A stretch of 64,000 nucleotides of DNA. It comes from Algoriphagus hitonicola. GTDB lineage: Bacteria; Bacteroidota; Bacteroidia; Cytophagales; Cyclobacteriaceae. Of the stretch, positions 33,474-43,298 are shown piece after piece. Location: NCBI RefSeq assembly GCF_900113375.1, contig NZ_FOPC01000012.1, positions 1 through 64,000 on the forward strand, in the 5' to 3' direction. The position numbers and the translations under genes are program-made. Within the stretch, counting starts at the first letter, position 1. Each line of letters opens with the position of its first letter. Under the pieces are notes generated by a model. That model saw only the letters and a program-made list of their open reading frames with translations. It was not told the origin of the DNA and searched no databases.

Positions 33474-33911
33474 ATGGATCAGCCTAATCTCGCGGATTTT
33501 CATTTTTTCACCCCTATTCAAATCCGTTTTTCTGACATTGATGGCTACATGCATGTCAATAATGGGGTTTATTTCAACTATTTTGAGCATGCTAGAGCAG
33601 ATTTTTTGTATCGACACTGCGACTGGAATATCATGGAAACCGGCACAGTAGTCGCCAAAATTGAAATCAATTACTTTCGTCCAGTTCATTTGCACGATCA
33701 GTTGAAAATAGGAGTGAGAGTGGCTAGGATCGGAAATTCCTCTTTTGCCCTAGAGCAAGTTCTTTTTGGCAATGACGGTTCTGGCAAAGATCAGCTATTT
33801 GCCAGTTGTCACTGCGTGATGGTTTCGGTGAATATGAAAAATATGAAGCCAGTTTCCATTCCTGTCGCACAGCGGGCAAAATTGGAGGAAATGCCTGAAA
33901 AGACCGCCTGA
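33474..33911 (+). CDS. Acyl-CoA thioesterase (4HBT hotdog fold)
   Basis: This is a 145-residue hotdog-fold protein. The 4HBT active-site pattern is clear: IRFSDIDGYMHVNNGVYFNY then FEHARADFLY, with Asp and His-Val-Asn-Asn. It probably hydrolyses acyl-CoA thioesters. It starts 9 nt after the NUDIX gene. Confidence 0.92.
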   Translation: MDQPNLADFHFFTPIQIRFSDIDGYMHVNNGVYFNYFEHARADFLYRHCDWNIMETGTVVAKIEINYFRPVHLHDQLKIGVRVARIGNSSFALEQVLFGNDGSGKDQLFASCHCVMVSVNMKNMKPVSIPVAQRAKLEEMPEKTA

Positions 33912-33916
33912 ATGCC

Positions 33917-33924
33917 TATCTTTG
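33917..33924 (+). promoter_or_regulatory. Bacteroidota -7 element before the TPR lipoprotein gene
   Basis: TATCTTTG fits TAnnTTTG, 17 nt before the GTG start. The TTG box is not seen at the usual distance. Confidence 0.35.
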
Positions 33925-33941
33925 CGGCAAATTAATTTACC

Positions 33942-34655
33942 GTGAAGAATCTTTGGATAGTGTGGTTTTTGACCCTGATCATTAGTGCTTGTAGTCCCAG
34001 TGAGGAAGAATTGATGCAAGCAGGCATTCAGAAAATGGACGAGCAAAACTGGCCGGAAGCGATCAGCTATTTTGATCGAGTCCTTGAGCAAAATCCCACA
34101 CAAGCTACGGCATTAAACGCCAAGGGTGTGGCGCTTTTTCAGCAGAGTGAATATCAGGAAGCCATTCCGGTTTTTTCAGCAGCAATTGAAGCTGATTCCG
34201 CCAGTTACAAGCCTTGGTTTAACCGGGCCAATGCGAATTTAGAACTCAAAAATTTCAAAGAAGCGGTGGCCGATTACAATATGGCCAATGGCTTGGATCC
34301 CGAGCAAACGGACGTTTATTACAACCGGGGTTTGGCGCTTTTAGGCTTGGAGGAATACGAGGATGCTTTGTTTGATTTCGATATGGCCCTACAGGTCAAT
34401 CCCAATCAGGCATTGGTTCATTTCAACAAAGGGAAGGCCCAACTGGGCAATAATGATCCTATGGGAGCAATGGAATCCCTGACGAATGCCGTGAATCTAG
34501 ACGGGAAAAATGCAGCAGCATATTATCTTCTTGGAGTCACTCGAATGAGTGCACTCGGAGAAGAAGAAGAGGGATGCGCAGACCTGAAAATGGCATTAAG
34601 TCTCGGCTATACCGAAGCAAAATCATGGATTGACGAATTCTGTGAAAATGGCTAA
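33942..34655 (+). CDS. TPR-repeat lipoprotein
   Basis: This is a 237-residue protein starting at GTG 33942. The signal sequence has a lipobox (LIISAC), predicting a lipoprotein. At least five TPR units follow (AISYFDRVLEQNPTQATALN, YQEAIPVFSAAIEADSASY, FKEAVADYNMANGLDPEQTD). It is a likely periplasmic-facing scaffold in protein assembly. Its stop overlaps the tsaC/sua5 start by 8 nt. Confidence 0.9.
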   Translation: MKNLWIVWFLTLIISACSPSEEELMQAGIQKMDEQNWPEAISYFDRVLEQNPTQATALNAKGVALFQQSEYQEAIPVFSAAIEADSASYKPWFNRANANLELKNFKEAVADYNMANGLDPEQTDVYYNRGLALLGLEEYEDALFDFDMALQVNPNQALVHFNKGKAQLGNNDPMGAMESLTNAVNLDGKNAAAYYLLGVTRMSALGEEEEGCADLKMALSLGYTEAKSWIDEFCENG

Positions 34656-35613
34656 AATCGGTCAAGATATCGCGCTGGCAAAACAGCTTTTGGAGCAAGG
34701 GGAGTTGGTCGCTATTCCTACCGAAACAGTTTATGGATTGGCGGCAAATGCCTTAAATCCCGATTCAGTCAGTCGCATTTTTGAAACTAAAAATAGACCA
34801 GCTTTTGATCCCCTGATCATTCATACAGATGCGATTGAAAAAGTGGGTCGCTTCGTATTGGAGTTTCCTGATCCCTTAAAATTACTTGCCGAGGCATTTT
34901 GGCCGGGGCCTTTGACCTTGCTTTTGCCTAGAAGACCTATCATTCCTGATTTGGTCACCTCCGGGCTAGACCAAGTTGCCGTTCGGATACCCAGTCATCC
35001 CTTGACAAAATCACTTTTGTCTACGTTGGATTTTCCCCTGGCGGCTCCCAGTGCCAATCCATTTGGTTATATCAGTCCTACCTCTGCAGCACATGTTCAA
35101 AAGCAGTTAGGGGAAAAAATCCCCTATATTTTGGATGGAGGAAAGTGCGAAGTGGGCTTGGAAAGTACCATTGTGGGAATGGAGGACGGAGAGATAATCA
35201 TTTATCGATTAGGTGGATTGGAGCTTTCCGCGATCGAAGCTCGGGTTGGGCAGGTGCAGGTTAAAACTCACAGCAGTAGCAATCCTTCGGCACCGGGACT
35301 TTTGGAGTCCCACTATGCGCCCCGTAAGCGGTTGATCCTTGGTGATCTTGAAGCCATGGTTTCAGCACATATTCATAAGGAATTGGATTTTGGAGTGTTG
35401 AGTTTTCAAAGAAAATTCAGGGATGTGCCACACAATCGACAGGTTCAATTGAGCGAATCCGGGAATTTGAGAGAGGCGGCACAAAAGTTATTTTCCGCCA
35501 TGCGGGAGCTGGACGAGCTAGAAGTGGATTGCATTCTTGCCGAACGGCTTCCAGATGAAGGTTTGGGGAAGGCGATTAATGATCGGCTTCAGCGGGCTTC
35601 AGCTGGAAACTAA
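34648..35613 (+). CDS. sua5: L-threonylcarbamoyladenylate synthase (Sua5/YwlC type)
   Basis: From ATG 34648 this gives 321 residues. The YrdC domain is clear (VAIPTETVYGLAANALN, KNRPAFDPLIIH, WPGPLTLLLPR, APSANPFGYISPTSA). A Sua5 C-terminal domain follows after the linker SAPGLLESHYAPRKR. It makes threonylcarbamoyl-AMP for the t6A37 modification of ANN-decoding tRNAs. It overlaps the TPR lipoprotein gene by 8 nt. Confidence 0.95.
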   Translation: MAKIGQDIALAKQLLEQGELVAIPTETVYGLAANALNPDSVSRIFETKNRPAFDPLIIHTDAIEKVGRFVLEFPDPLKLLAEAFWPGPLTLLLPRRPIIPDLVTSGLDQVAVRIPSHPLTKSLLSTLDFPLAAPSANPFGYISPTSAAHVQKQLGEKIPYILDGGKCEVGLESTIVGMEDGEIIIYRLGGLELSAIEARVGQVQVKTHSSSNPSAPGLLESHYAPRKRLILGDLEAMVSAHIHKELDFGVLSFQRKFRDVPHNRQVQLSESGNLREAAQKLFSAMRELDELEVDCILAERLPDEGLGKAINDRLQRASAGN

Positions 35614-35722
35614 TTGGGTGGAAAGTTTAAATGGCCGGTAAAGACGGCTGATTTTTGACCAAATTTTTAATAACTTGAAGTCTGATAAGTAGAAAAACCG
35701 AAATTTATATAAAACCTATTTT

Positions 35723-36922
35723 ATGAATCCTAGAATCAAAAACGTTGACAATTTGAGTTTTAAAGGGATGAAAGCCCTGATCCGGGTTGATTTTAATGTG
35801 CCTCTTGACGATCATTTTCATGTCACCGACGATACCCGAATTGAAGCTGCCCTTCCCACGATTAATAAAATTCTGAATGATGGGGGAGCGGTCATCTTGA
35901 TGTCTCACCTGGGAAGACCAAAGTCAGGCCCAGAGGATAAATTTTCCCTGAAACATATCGTGCTGACTTTGGAGAAAGCCCTGGGAAAATCGGTCAAATT
36001 TGCCCCTGATTGTATTGGAAGTGAAGCAAAGAACTTGGCTGAAGGCTTAAAGGCAGGAGAGGTTTTGCTTCTTGAGAACCTTCGTTTTTACAAAGAAGAG
36101 GAAAAAGGAGATGCGGATTTTGCCAAAAAACTAGCAAGCCTTGGGGATATTTATGTCAATGATGCTTTTGGAACAGCGCACCGAGCACATGCTTCCACAG
36201 CGGTAATAGCCCAATATTTTGACATTAAAGTTTGTGGATATCTGATGCTGTCTGAGTTAAAAAATGCGGACAAAGTTTTGGGTAATCCTGAGCGGCCTTA
36301 CACGGCAATTATGGGTGGCGCTAAGATTTCGGATAAAATTCTGATTATCGAACGGCTTCTGGACAAAGTGGATAATCTCATTATTGGAGGAGGAATGTCT
36401 TATACCTTTGCCAAAGCGCAAGGCGGCAGTATCGGAGATTCGTTGTTGGAGCCGGATAAGTTGGACTTTGTCTTGCAGCTGATGGAAAAGGCAAAAACCA
36501 AAGGTGTAAACTTGATTCTTCCCGTGGATACGGTGATTTCCAAAGCCTTTGCCAATGATGCAGAGCAAGGTTTGGCGAAAAAAGGAGAAATTCCTGATGG
36601 CTGGATGGGCTTGGATATCGGACCTGACACCAGAAAGATTTTTGCAGAAACAGTGCTTAAGTCTAAAACTATCCTTTGGAATGGTCCCATGGGTGTCTTC
36701 GAAATGGAGTCCTTTGATAAGGGAACCAAAGCCATTGCTGAGGCCGTCGCTGAGGCTACCCGAAACGGGGCTTACTCACTGATCGGTGGTGGAGATTCCG
36801 CTGCTGCGGTCAATAAGTTTGGCTATGGAGATCAGGTTTCTTTCGTATCTACCGGTGGAGGAGCCTTGCTGGAGCATATGGAGGGCAAGGTTTTGCCGGG
36901 AGTAGCGGCATTGGAGCCCTAA
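35723..36922 (+). CDS. pgk: Phosphoglycerate kinase
   Basis: This is a 399-residue enzyme of normal length. Signature pieces: [63 protein letters not shown] and [13 protein letters not shown]. It converts 1,3-bisphosphoglycerate and ADP to 3-phosphoglycerate and ATP. It is monocistronic, ending before a pair of hairpins. Confidence 0.98.
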   Translation: MNPRIKNVDNLSFKGMKALIRVDFNVPLDDHFHVTDDTRIEAALPTINKILNDGGAVILMSHLGRPKSGPEDKFSLKHIVLTLEKALGKSVKFAPDCIGSEAKNLAEGLKAGEVLLLENLRFYKEEEKGDADFAKKLASLGDIYVNDAFGTAHRAHASTAVIAQYFDIKVCGYLMLSELKNADKVLGNPERPYTAIMGGAKISDKILIIERLLDKVDNLIIGGGMSYTFAKAQGGSIGDSLLEPDKLDFVLQLMEKAKTKGVNLILPVDTVISKAFANDAEQGLAKKGEIPDGWMGLDIGPDTRKIFAETVLKSKTILWNGPMGVFEMESFDKGTKAIAEAVAEATRNGAYSLIGGGDSAAAVNKFGYGDQVSFVSTGGGALLEHMEGKVLPGVAALEP

Positions 36923-37002
36923 GGAAGAGTCAAGATACAAGATAATAGAGAATAGAAAATTGCTCTCAAATCCTTTCTGTTTATGAAAAGGAAAAAATAA
37001 GA

Positions 37003-37084
37003 AAAAGGTCGCTGGAAACAGTGGCCTTTTTCTTTGTGCTGATCCAAAGAAAAACCCTTCTAGATTTCTCCAGAAGGGTTTTTG
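37003..37084. terminator. Two hairpin terminators between pgk and tsf
   Basis: The first has stem AAAAGGTC...GGCCTTTT around 37003-37032. The second has AAACCCTTCT (37052-37061) pairing with AGAAGGGTTT (37072-37081), flanked by A- and T-runs. They serve the convergent pgk (+) and tsf (-) transcripts. Confidence 0.85.
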
Positions 37085-37105
37085 GTATCCATTAGATCAG
37101 GAAAA

Positions 37106-37936
37106 TTACCCGATAGAAACGCGTTTGAACGCAGAAACGGTCATTCCTTTGCTTACGCTGTCAAGGTACTGAGCGATGGTCTTGCTATTGTCTTTGACAA
37201 ATTGCTGGCTGAGCAAGGTATTTTCCTTGTAGAACTTGTTCAATTTACCCAAGGCAATTTTTTCCAACATTTCTTCTGGCTTTCCTTCTGCTCTAGCCTG
37301 CTCTTTTCCTACTTCGATTTCTCTTTCTACCGTAGAAGCATCCACACCGTCTTTGTCTACAGCTACCGGATTCATCGCTGCGATTTGCATGGCGACATCT
37401 TTACCTGCTTCTTCTACATCAGCACCGCTAGTGTTGGTCAATCCTACCAAAACACCCAATTTGCCATTGGAGTGAATGTATGGAACGACGGCTTCAGCGA
37501 TGACGATTTCATAGTGGGAGATTTCGATTTTCTCACCGATTTTACCGGTCATTTCGATGATTTTCTCTGCTACTGTAATGCTTTCGAAAGGCAAGGCAAC
37601 AATTTCTTCAATAGAAGACGCGCCTTTTTCCACTGCCAAATCGAGAAGAGTATTGGCGAAAGCACCGAATTCCTCATTTTTAGCAACGAAATCAGTTTCG
37701 CAAGTCAAGGAAAGTAGTGTTCCTTTGGCGCCATTTTCAGTCACCTTGGTCACGACAGCACCTTCTTTGGTTTCTCTGTCTGCTCTGGAAGCGGAGACTT
37801 TCTGACCTTTCTTACGAAGGATATCGACTGCTTTTTCGAAGTCGCCTTCTGCTTCGGTCAATGCTTTTTTACAATCCATCATTCCTGCACCGGTCATTTG
37901 GCGCAGCTTGTTTACTTCTTGTGCAGTAATTGCCAT
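37106..37936 (-). CDS. tsf: Elongation factor Ts
   Basis: This is a 276-residue EF-Ts. The N-terminal UBA-like domain (ITAQEVNKLRQMTGAGMMD then CKKALTEAEGDFEKAVDILR) and the conserved core (SLTCETDFVAKNEEF, VLVGLTNTSG) are clear. It promotes GDP/GTP exchange on EF-Tu. It is the last gene of the rplM-rpsI-rpsB-tsf cluster, with a terminator-like hairpin separating it from rpsB. Confidence 0.98.
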   Translation of the reverse strand: MAITAQEVNKLRQMTGAGMMDCKKALTEAEGDFEKAVDILRKKGQKVSASRADRETKEGAVVTKVTENGAKGTLLSLTCETDFVAKNEEFGAFANTLLDLAVEKGASSIEEIVALPFESITVAEKIIEMTGKIGEKIEISHYEIVIAEAVVPYIHSNGKLGVLVGLTNTSGADVEEAGKDVAMQIAAMNPVAVDKDGVDASTVEREIEVGKEQARAEGKPEEMLEKIALGKLNKFYKENTLLSQQFVKDNSKTIAQYLDSVSKGMTVSAFKRVSIG

Positions 37937-38021
37937 TTTATGAGCTGTTTTTTTGAATTAAACGATTCTGTGTGTTAGGTACGGAGAGTTTAAAAAAACC
38001 ATCCGAAAGTAGATAAAACAA

Positions 38022-38058
38022 AAAATTGAACATCGACCGGAGCCTGATGTTCAATTTT
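38022..38058 (-). terminator. Hairpin in the rpsB-tsf gap
   Basis: AAAATTGAACATC (38022-38034) pairs with GATGTTCAATTTT (38046-38058) and is followed on the minus strand by a T-rich run. It could reduce read-through from rpsB into tsf. Confidence 0.8.
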
Positions 38059-38088
38059 ATTATATATCAAATCTAGGAGTGATGTGAC

Positions 38089-38850
38089 TTATTCTTTGGT
38101 GTCAGCATCTACGGCTCTCTTTGCTTCTTCCTCTTCAGAAAGTTTAGCGTCATCTTTGTCCTTCTTGCGCTCAGAAAGACCTTCTTCGATGGCTACTCCG
38201 AAAGCTTTTACTAATAAGTTAACTGATTTGAATGCATCATCATTGGCTGGGATAGGGAAATCCACCTCGTTCGGGTTGGAGTTTGTATCGACCAATGCGA
38301 AAACAGGGATACCAAGCTTTTGTGCTTCGGCGATCGCGATGTGTTCTCTTTTGATGTCCACCACAAAAAGGGCCGCAGGAAGTCTGCTTAGGTCAGCGAT
38401 ACCGCCGAGAACAGATTCCATTTTCTCCTTTTGACGTGTGATCATCAGTCGTTCTTTCTTCGCCATATTCTTGTAGGCGTCTTCCTTCATCATTTTTTCG
38501 AGGGAGGACATCTTTTTCAAGGATTTGCGGATCGTAGCGAAGTTAGTCAACATCCCACCTAACCATCTTTCGGTTACGTATGGCATGTTAAGACGACGAG
38601 CTTCATCAGCTACCAAGTCTTTAGCTTGTTTCTTAGTAGCGACAAACATCACTTTTTTGCCGGAGCGTACGATTTGCTTCACTGCAGCGGATGCTTCGTC
38701 GAGGCAGGCAAGCGTTTTATTAAGGTCGATAATGTGGATACCGTTTTTCTCCATAAAAATATATGGAGACATACGGGGATCCCACTTTCTCGTCAAGTGT
38801 CCGAAGTGAACACCAGCATCCAGTAAGTCTTTGTATTCGATTTTTGACAT
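38089..38850 (-). CDS. rpsB: 30S ribosomal protein S2
   Basis: This is a 253-residue S2: [20 protein letters not shown], then [26 protein letters not shown] region, and [20 protein letters not shown]. The acidic/basic C-terminal tail ([16 protein letters not shown]) is typical of the phylum. Thirty-nine nt after rpsI in the same operon. Confidence 0.98.
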   Translation of the reverse strand: MSKIEYKDLLDAGVHFGHLTRKWDPRMSPYIFMEKNGIHIIDLNKTLACLDEASAAVKQIVRSGKKVMFVATKKQAKDLVADEARRLNMPYVTERWLGGMLTNFATIRKSLKKMSSLEKMMKEDAYKNMAKKERLMITRQKEKMESVLGGIADLSRLPAALFVVDIKREHIAIAEAQKLGIPVFALVDTNSNPNEVDFPIPANDDAFKSVNLLVKAFGVAIEEGLSERKKDKDDAKLSEEEEAKRAVDADTKE

Positions 38851-38889
38851 GAATAAAATTGTTTTCTATTGATGGAAGAATAGATCCGA

Positions 38890-39276
38890 TTAACGCTTGG
38901 AGAACTGGAACTTTCTTCTTGCTTTTCTACGTCCTGGCTTCTTACGCTCGACCATTCTCGGGTCACGAGTTAAGAATCCTTCTTTTTTCAAAGGACCTCT
39001 GTGCTCTTCGTTGAAATCACACAAAGCTCTGGAGATCGCCATACGGGCAGCCTCAGCTTGTCCTTTGATTCCGCCACCGTCCACATTGATTTGGATGTCG
39101 TAGTTACCGTCCTCACCGACTAGGGCAAGAGGTTGCTTCACGACGATCTGATGCAGATCAAATGGGAAGTACACGTTCAGTTCCTGATTGTTTACGGTGA
39201 TATTACCTTTTCCCGGAGCCATGTAAATACGGGCTACGGAGGTTTTTCTTCTACCGATTTTGTTGATCATTTCCAT
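38890..39276 (-). CDS. rpsI: 30S ribosomal protein S9
   Basis: This is a 128-residue S9 with the standard start INKIGRRKTSVARIYM and the basic C-terminus DPRMVERKKPGRRKARRKFQ ending in SKR, which reaches the P-site tRNA. It lies 12 nt after rplM, the usual L13-S9 pair. Confidence 0.98.
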   Translation of the reverse strand: MEMINKIGRRKTSVARIYMAPGKGNITVNNQELNVYFPFDLHQIVVKQPLALVGEDGNYDIQINVDGGGIKGQAEAARMAISRALCDFNEEHRGPLKKEGFLTRDPRMVERKKPGRRKARRKFQFSKR

Positions 39277-39288
39277 GAATTCAGTCGA

Positions 39289-39732
39289 TTAAAGAGTGAT
39301 GGTTTTGGGCTGCTGTGCTGCATGAGGATGCTCAGATCCTTCATATACGTACAGATTTCCGTACAATTTTCTTCCTAATCTGTTTTTAGGAAGCATGCCT
39401 CTGACAGCTTTTTCAATCAAAATAGTTGAAGACTTCTGCTTCAATAATTTTGGAGTTGAAATTCGCTGACCACCTGGGTAACCGGTGTGACGCACATAAA
39501 CTTTGGCATCCCACTTATCACCGGTCAATCTGACCTTGTCTGAGTTGATTACGATGACATTGTCTCCGCAATCCACGTGTGGGGTAAAGCTAGGCTTATT
39601 TTTTCCCCTTAAGATTTTTGCTACCTCACTGGCCAACCGACCCAAAACTGCAGCTTGGGCATCCACAATCACCCATTGCTTCTCTACAGTCGAGTTGTTA
39701 GCCGATACGGTCTTATAGCTTAAAGTATCCAC
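39289..39732 (-). CDS. rplM: 50S ribosomal protein L13
   Basis: This is a 147-residue L13: WVIVDAQAAVLGRLASEVAK, RGKNKPSFTPHVDCGDNVIV and KAVRGMLPKNRLGRKLYGNL. First gene of the ribosomal operon, with a full promoter upstream at 39789-39819. Confidence 0.98.
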   Translation of the reverse strand: MDTLSYKTVSANNSTVEKQWVIVDAQAAVLGRLASEVAKILRGKNKPSFTPHVDCGDNVIVINSDKVRLTGDKWDAKVYVRHTGYPGGQRISTPKLLKQKSSTILIEKAVRGMLPKNRLGRKLYGNLYVYEGSEHPHAAQQPKTITL

Positions 39733-39788
39733 TGTGTAACTGTTTAATTTTTAGCTTGTTAAATATGTTCGACCCCCAAAAAGGGACA

Positions 39789-39819
39789 CAAAGATAGAAG
39801 TATTTTATTTTCTATGCAA
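39789..39819 (-). promoter_or_regulatory. Full Bacteroidota promoter for rplM operon
   Basis: On the minus strand TTG (39817-39819) lies 20 nt from TATCTTTG (39789-39796), matching the TTG-N19-21-TAnnTTTG consensus of the phylum's housekeeping sigma factor. The leader to rplM is about 50 nt. Confidence 0.8.
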
Positions 39820-39899
39820 AATATTTCCAAGACTACTTCCTAATTTTCATTGGATTAGCCTTAAAACGCCAAATTTCTAGTTGTCTTTTTCGATGAAAA

Positions 39900-40610
39900 T
39901 CAGGCTGTTTTCTCCAACTGTTGGATCAAAACCTGAAAATCCTTGGGATAGGGTGCCTGTACGGTGATTTCTTTTCCGTCCAGACCTTCAAACCCGATCG
40001 AAAAGGCATGCAAAGAAACCCGCTGCATAATGGGTAATTCTTCTGTCTCTTTTTTCAAATTGAAGCGACGCTTGAGTGAAGAAAGATAGAGCGGTTTCCC
40101 ACCGTAAAGTTCGTCCCCGCATATCGGTGACTGAAGGTAGGCCAAGTGTATTCGGATCTGATGTAATCTTCCCGTAATGGGTCTGCACTCGATCAGCGAA
40201 TGTGCCCGGTAGGTTTTGATGGTGTGAAACACCGTCTGGGCGGGCTTGCCTTCTTTGCCAACTTTGGCGACTCCTTTGGCCGATGCGATGAGATTGCGGT
40301 CTACGAGCTGCTTATCGTATTCCCGAATTCCATCGACGACAGCATGGTAGACTTTGTTCACTTTTCGGTTTTCAAACTGCATCGCCAAGTGCCGGTAAGC
40401 GATGGGATTCTTGGCAATCACCAGACAGCCGGAGGTCTCCTTATCCAAGCGATGACACAGCTGGGCATCTGCTGTGTGCATTTTGGCAAGGTCCAGGATG
40501 TTCTGCGCCTCATGTCTATCGTCTAAGCTCGACAGGTAAGGCGGCTTGTTGATTACCAGGTAATCCTTGTTTTCAAACAGAATAAGTTTCTGAAAATCTA
40601 CTTTCTTCAT
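39900..40610 (-). CDS. RluA-family RNA pseudouridine synthase
   Basis: This is a 236-residue synthase: VINKPPYLSSLDDR, HRLDKETSGCLVIAKN (catalytic Asp in HRLDKETSG), NKVYHAVVDG and ITGRLHQIRIHL. No N-terminal S4 domain, so nearer to the RluC/RluA-small group. It probably modifies rRNA or tRNA uridines. A TACCTTTG element (40641-40648, minus strand) lies upstream. Confidence 0.92.
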   Translation of the reverse strand: MKKVDFQKLILFENKDYLVINKPPYLSSLDDRHEAQNILDLAKMHTADAQLCHRLDKETSGCLVIAKNPIAYRHLAMQFENRKVNKVYHAVVDGIREYDKQLVDRNLIASAKGVAKVGKEGKPAQTVFHTIKTYRAHSLIECRPITGRLHQIRIHLAYLQSPICGDELYGGKPLYLSSLKRRFNLKKETEELPIMQRVSLHAFSIGFEGLDGKEITVQAPYPKDFQVLIQQLEKTA

Positions 40611-40669
40611 GGATTCTCCCGTGTCTCTTCAACGAGCTTGCAAAGGTAGGGAAAGGAAAGGTCAAAAAA

Positions 40670-40692
40670 AATCCTTCCGGCGGGAAGGATTT
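40670..40692 (-). terminator. Terminator after the small lipoprotein gene
   Basis: AAATCCTTCCG/CGGGAAGGATTT hairpin followed on the minus strand by a T-run. Confidence 0.85.
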
Positions 40693-40714
40693 AGTAAGAA
40701 TTCTTTCAGGAGGA

Positions 40715-41209
40715 TTATTGCCGTTGTTTGATGATTGTAAATTCCCTTCGCGACAGTGCAGGTATGTTGCTGTGTTTTAACTCTCCTTGATGATAGACCT
40801 TACGAACCGACATTTTATTATATTTCTCGTCATAGTCGATTTCCGAGTAAAGGGTGTCTGCCTCTAATTCATTCCACTGGATTACCTTAACTTCGGATTC
40901 TATAATTAATTTCATTCGATGCTGCTTTTCATCCAGTTCTGGAGGATCGATCCGAAAGTTTCGACGCATATTGGTTAGGCCACCATTGTAGAATTCTTCG
41001 AGTTGACCCTCTCGCTCATAGAAAATTTTGATGACATTCGCCTTGTAGGATTTTGCTTGGGTTTGATCCAATAAATCAACGCCCTGTTCATCCAGAACTT
41101 TGATGAATACTCGATTATCATCTATAGGGTAATGGGGTAAATTCTCTTCTTTGCAAGAAATGATAAACCCTGCAAAAATGATTAGGAAAACAAGTATTAG
41201 CTTTTTCAT
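40715..41209 (-). CDS. Small lipoprotein of unknown function
   Basis: This is a 164-residue protein with a lipoprotein signal (MKKLILVFLIIFAGFIISC). The mature part is beta-rich (HYPIDDNRVFIKVLDEQGVD). No family recognised. Ends before a clear terminator, so monocistronic. Confidence 0.85.
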   Translation of the reverse strand: MKKLILVFLIIFAGFIISCKEENLPHYPIDDNRVFIKVLDEQGVDLLDQTQAKSYKANVIKIFYEREGQLEEFYNGGLTNMRRNFRIDPPELDEKQHRMKLIIESEVKVIQWNELEADTLYSEIDYDEKYNKMSVRKVYHQGELKHSNIPALSRREFTIIKQRQ

Positions 41210-41373
41210 TAGTCTGAAAAGTTTGGTTATTAAAACTAATAAAAAGGTTCTAAAAAAAACACTTCGGTGAATTTAATTGACTCTAAACTAGGGATTAGCC
41301 AATTATAATAGGGTAATTGATTCAAACAAGCTCCGCTTAACTTCAAAAAAGCCAAGAGTTCAAACTAACTTTT

Positions 41374-42453
41374 TTAAGCAGGCTGTTCTGCTTTGGTAGT
41401 CTGATCCAGCTCCTTCTCTTTCGCTAAAGGCAAAGAAAAGCTAAAAATTGACCCTTTGCCCACAGTAGAACTGACAGAAATCTTACTTTTGTGGCCTTCC
41501 AGAATATGCTTCACGATGGCCAAGCCGAGCCCGGTTCCTCCTTCTTTTTTGTTTCGGCTTTTTTCTACCCGGTAAAACCTTTCAAAAATCCGCTTCAAGT
41601 CTTCTGGAGGAATTCCCTGCCCATCGTCTTTGATATCCACTTGGATATGATTTTTATGCGCTTTGAGGGAGATTTTGACTTCTCCCTCGTCGTGGTTGTA
41701 TTTGACTGCGTTGAAAATCAGATTTTGACAAACTCGATAGATTTTTTGCCGGTCGGCATGGGTCAAGTAGTTTTTATCCGGTTCGTATTTGAAGTCAATA
41801 TGAACATGACGCTTGCTCGCTTTATGCTCAAGTTCTTCGATGACTTCCTCGATGACTTCCTTCAGGTCAAAATCTTTGAAAACAAACTTGATCACCCCAC
41901 TTTCCATCTGATTCAGGGTCAGCAGGTCCTGGACAAGATTGTCGAGCGAATCCAGGCTTTTGGCTGCACGCTTGAGAAATTTCATCCGCACCTGCTTATC
42001 ATCAATCGCTCCATCAAGTAGCGTATGGATGTAACCCTGTGTAGCAAAAATGGGGGTTTTCAATTCATGCGAAATATCGGCGATAAACTCCCTTCGGAAT
42101 TCGGCGTTTTTCTGAAGTGCATCGATTTCCTTTTGTCGGGCTAGGGCATAGGAATTAATCACGGCATTGATTCTCCGAAGGGGAGAGATGGAGCTTTTAC
42201 CACTTTTTTCAGGGATTTGAGAGAGCTCTTTCTTTTGGATTTTTTCCAACAATGAATAGATATTGGCAATCTCCCTGAAGACCAAAAACTCCAGGGTAAT
42301 ATTGATTAATAAGTAAGAGGCAGAAAATGCCAGTCCGGATGCCACAAAAATCAACACCGCCGTGGAATCATCCATCAAGGACAAAAAAGCACCCACTAAG
42401 GCCGAAATAGCCAAAGCCAATATCAATGAAATACCACGGGAACTTACAAGCAT
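41374..42453 (-). CDS. Sensor histidine kinase (PhoR-like)
   Basis: This is a 359-residue kinase. Two N-terminal membrane helices (ISLILALAISALVGAFLSL and VLIFVASGLAFSASYLLINI) come first. The phosphoacceptor H-box is FIADISHELKTPIFATQGYI. The catalytic domain has VCQNLIFNAVKYN (N-box), DIKDDGQGIP (G1), FERFYRVEKSR and GGTGLGLAIVKHI (G2). It is encoded 2 nt after its response regulator, so the pair is one operon. The signal is unknown; the short periplasmic part suggests membrane sensing. Confidence 0.95.
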   Translation of the reverse strand: MLVSSRGISLILALAISALVGAFLSLMDDSTAVLIFVASGLAFSASYLLINITLEFLVFREIANIYSLLEKIQKKELSQIPEKSGKSSISPLRRINAVINSYALARQKEIDALQKNAEFRREFIADISHELKTPIFATQGYIHTLLDGAIDDKQVRMKFLKRAAKSLDSLDNLVQDLLTLNQMESGVIKFVFKDFDLKEVIEEVIEELEHKASKRHVHIDFKYEPDKNYLTHADRQKIYRVCQNLIFNAVKYNHDEGEVKISLKAHKNHIQVDIKDDGQGIPPEDLKRIFERFYRVEKSRNKKEGGTGLGLAIVKHILEGHKSKISVSSTVGKGSIFSFSLPLAKEKELDQTTKAEQPA

Positions 42454-42455
42454 TT

Positions 42456-43148
42456 TTAGGAGCCCAACTCGAATTTATATCCTACACCTTTTACTGTAGT
42501 GATGTAGTCATCTCCGATTTTTTCCCGGACTTTGCGGATGTGTACATCGACTGTGCGGGCGAGTACAAAGACATCCGAACCCCAGATATTCTGAAGAAGC
42601 TCATCTCTACTGAATACCATATTAGGGTTTTTGGCGAGGAAATACAATAATTCAAACTCCTTCTTGGGCAGTGTGATGGTTTTGCCGGATTTTTCGATGG
42701 TGTAGCTGCCCCGATCGATGATCAAGTCCCGGATTTTGATCTGGGATTGCTCTTGTTCTTTTTTGGATTCCCTGCGGAAAAGCGCTGCGATCCTACTCAT
42801 CAAAGCCCGGGGTTTGATTGGCTTGGTGATGTAGTCATCAGCACCCACGTCAAAAGCGGCTACTTCGGAGTATTCTTCCATTCGGGCAGTCAGAAAAATA
42901 ATAAAGGTGTTTTTCAACTCTGGAATCTGCCGAAGCTGAAGACAGGTTTCCACTCCGTCCTGATTGGGCATCATGATATCCAAAAGGATGACATCAGGTA
43001 GAAATTTGGAAGCGGTCTTGACCCCCTTGATTCCGTCTTCTGCGGTGGCTACATCGTATCCCTCTTTTTGCAGGTTGTATTTAAGAATTTCAACGATATC
43101 CGGTTCGTCATCTACGACCAGAACTTTGATTTTCTGTTTTTCGCCCAT
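42456..43148 (-). CDS. OmpR/PhoB-family response regulator
   Basis: From ATG 43148 this gives 230 residues; a longer frame from 43253 adds a leader with no match to the receiver fold. Receiver: KVLVVDDEPDIVEIL, phosphoacceptor Asp in VILLDIMMPNQDG, and KPIKPRAL. Winged-helix DNA-binding domain: ITLPKKEFELLYFLAKNPN, DVHIRKVREKIGDDYI, TVKGVGYKF. Partner of the adjacent kinase. Confidence 0.95.
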   Translation of the reverse strand: MGEKQKIKVLVVDDEPDIVEILKYNLQKEGYDVATAEDGIKGVKTASKFLPDVILLDIMMPNQDGVETCLQLRQIPELKNTFIIFLTARMEEYSEVAAFDVGADDYITKPIKPRALMSRIAALFRRESKKEQEQSQIKIRDLIIDRGSYTIEKSGKTITLPKKEFELLYFLAKNPNMVFSRDELLQNIWGSDVFVLARTVDVHIRKVREKIGDDYITTVKGVGYKFELGS

Positions 43149-43298
43149 TTGGATTGTTCTTGTTTGCTGGATAAAATTAAACAATATTCTAGCATACCCA
43201 CCAAACAATTTGTCATCACTTAGGGTTTGATTTTGCTTTTGAAGGAAGGCCAATTGAAAAAGTGAGTAAATATTACCCGAAAATTACCCGAATGTTTC

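Noticed and set aside
37082-37717. 211-residue open frame on the + strand
   Set aside because: Shadow of tsf on the minus strand.
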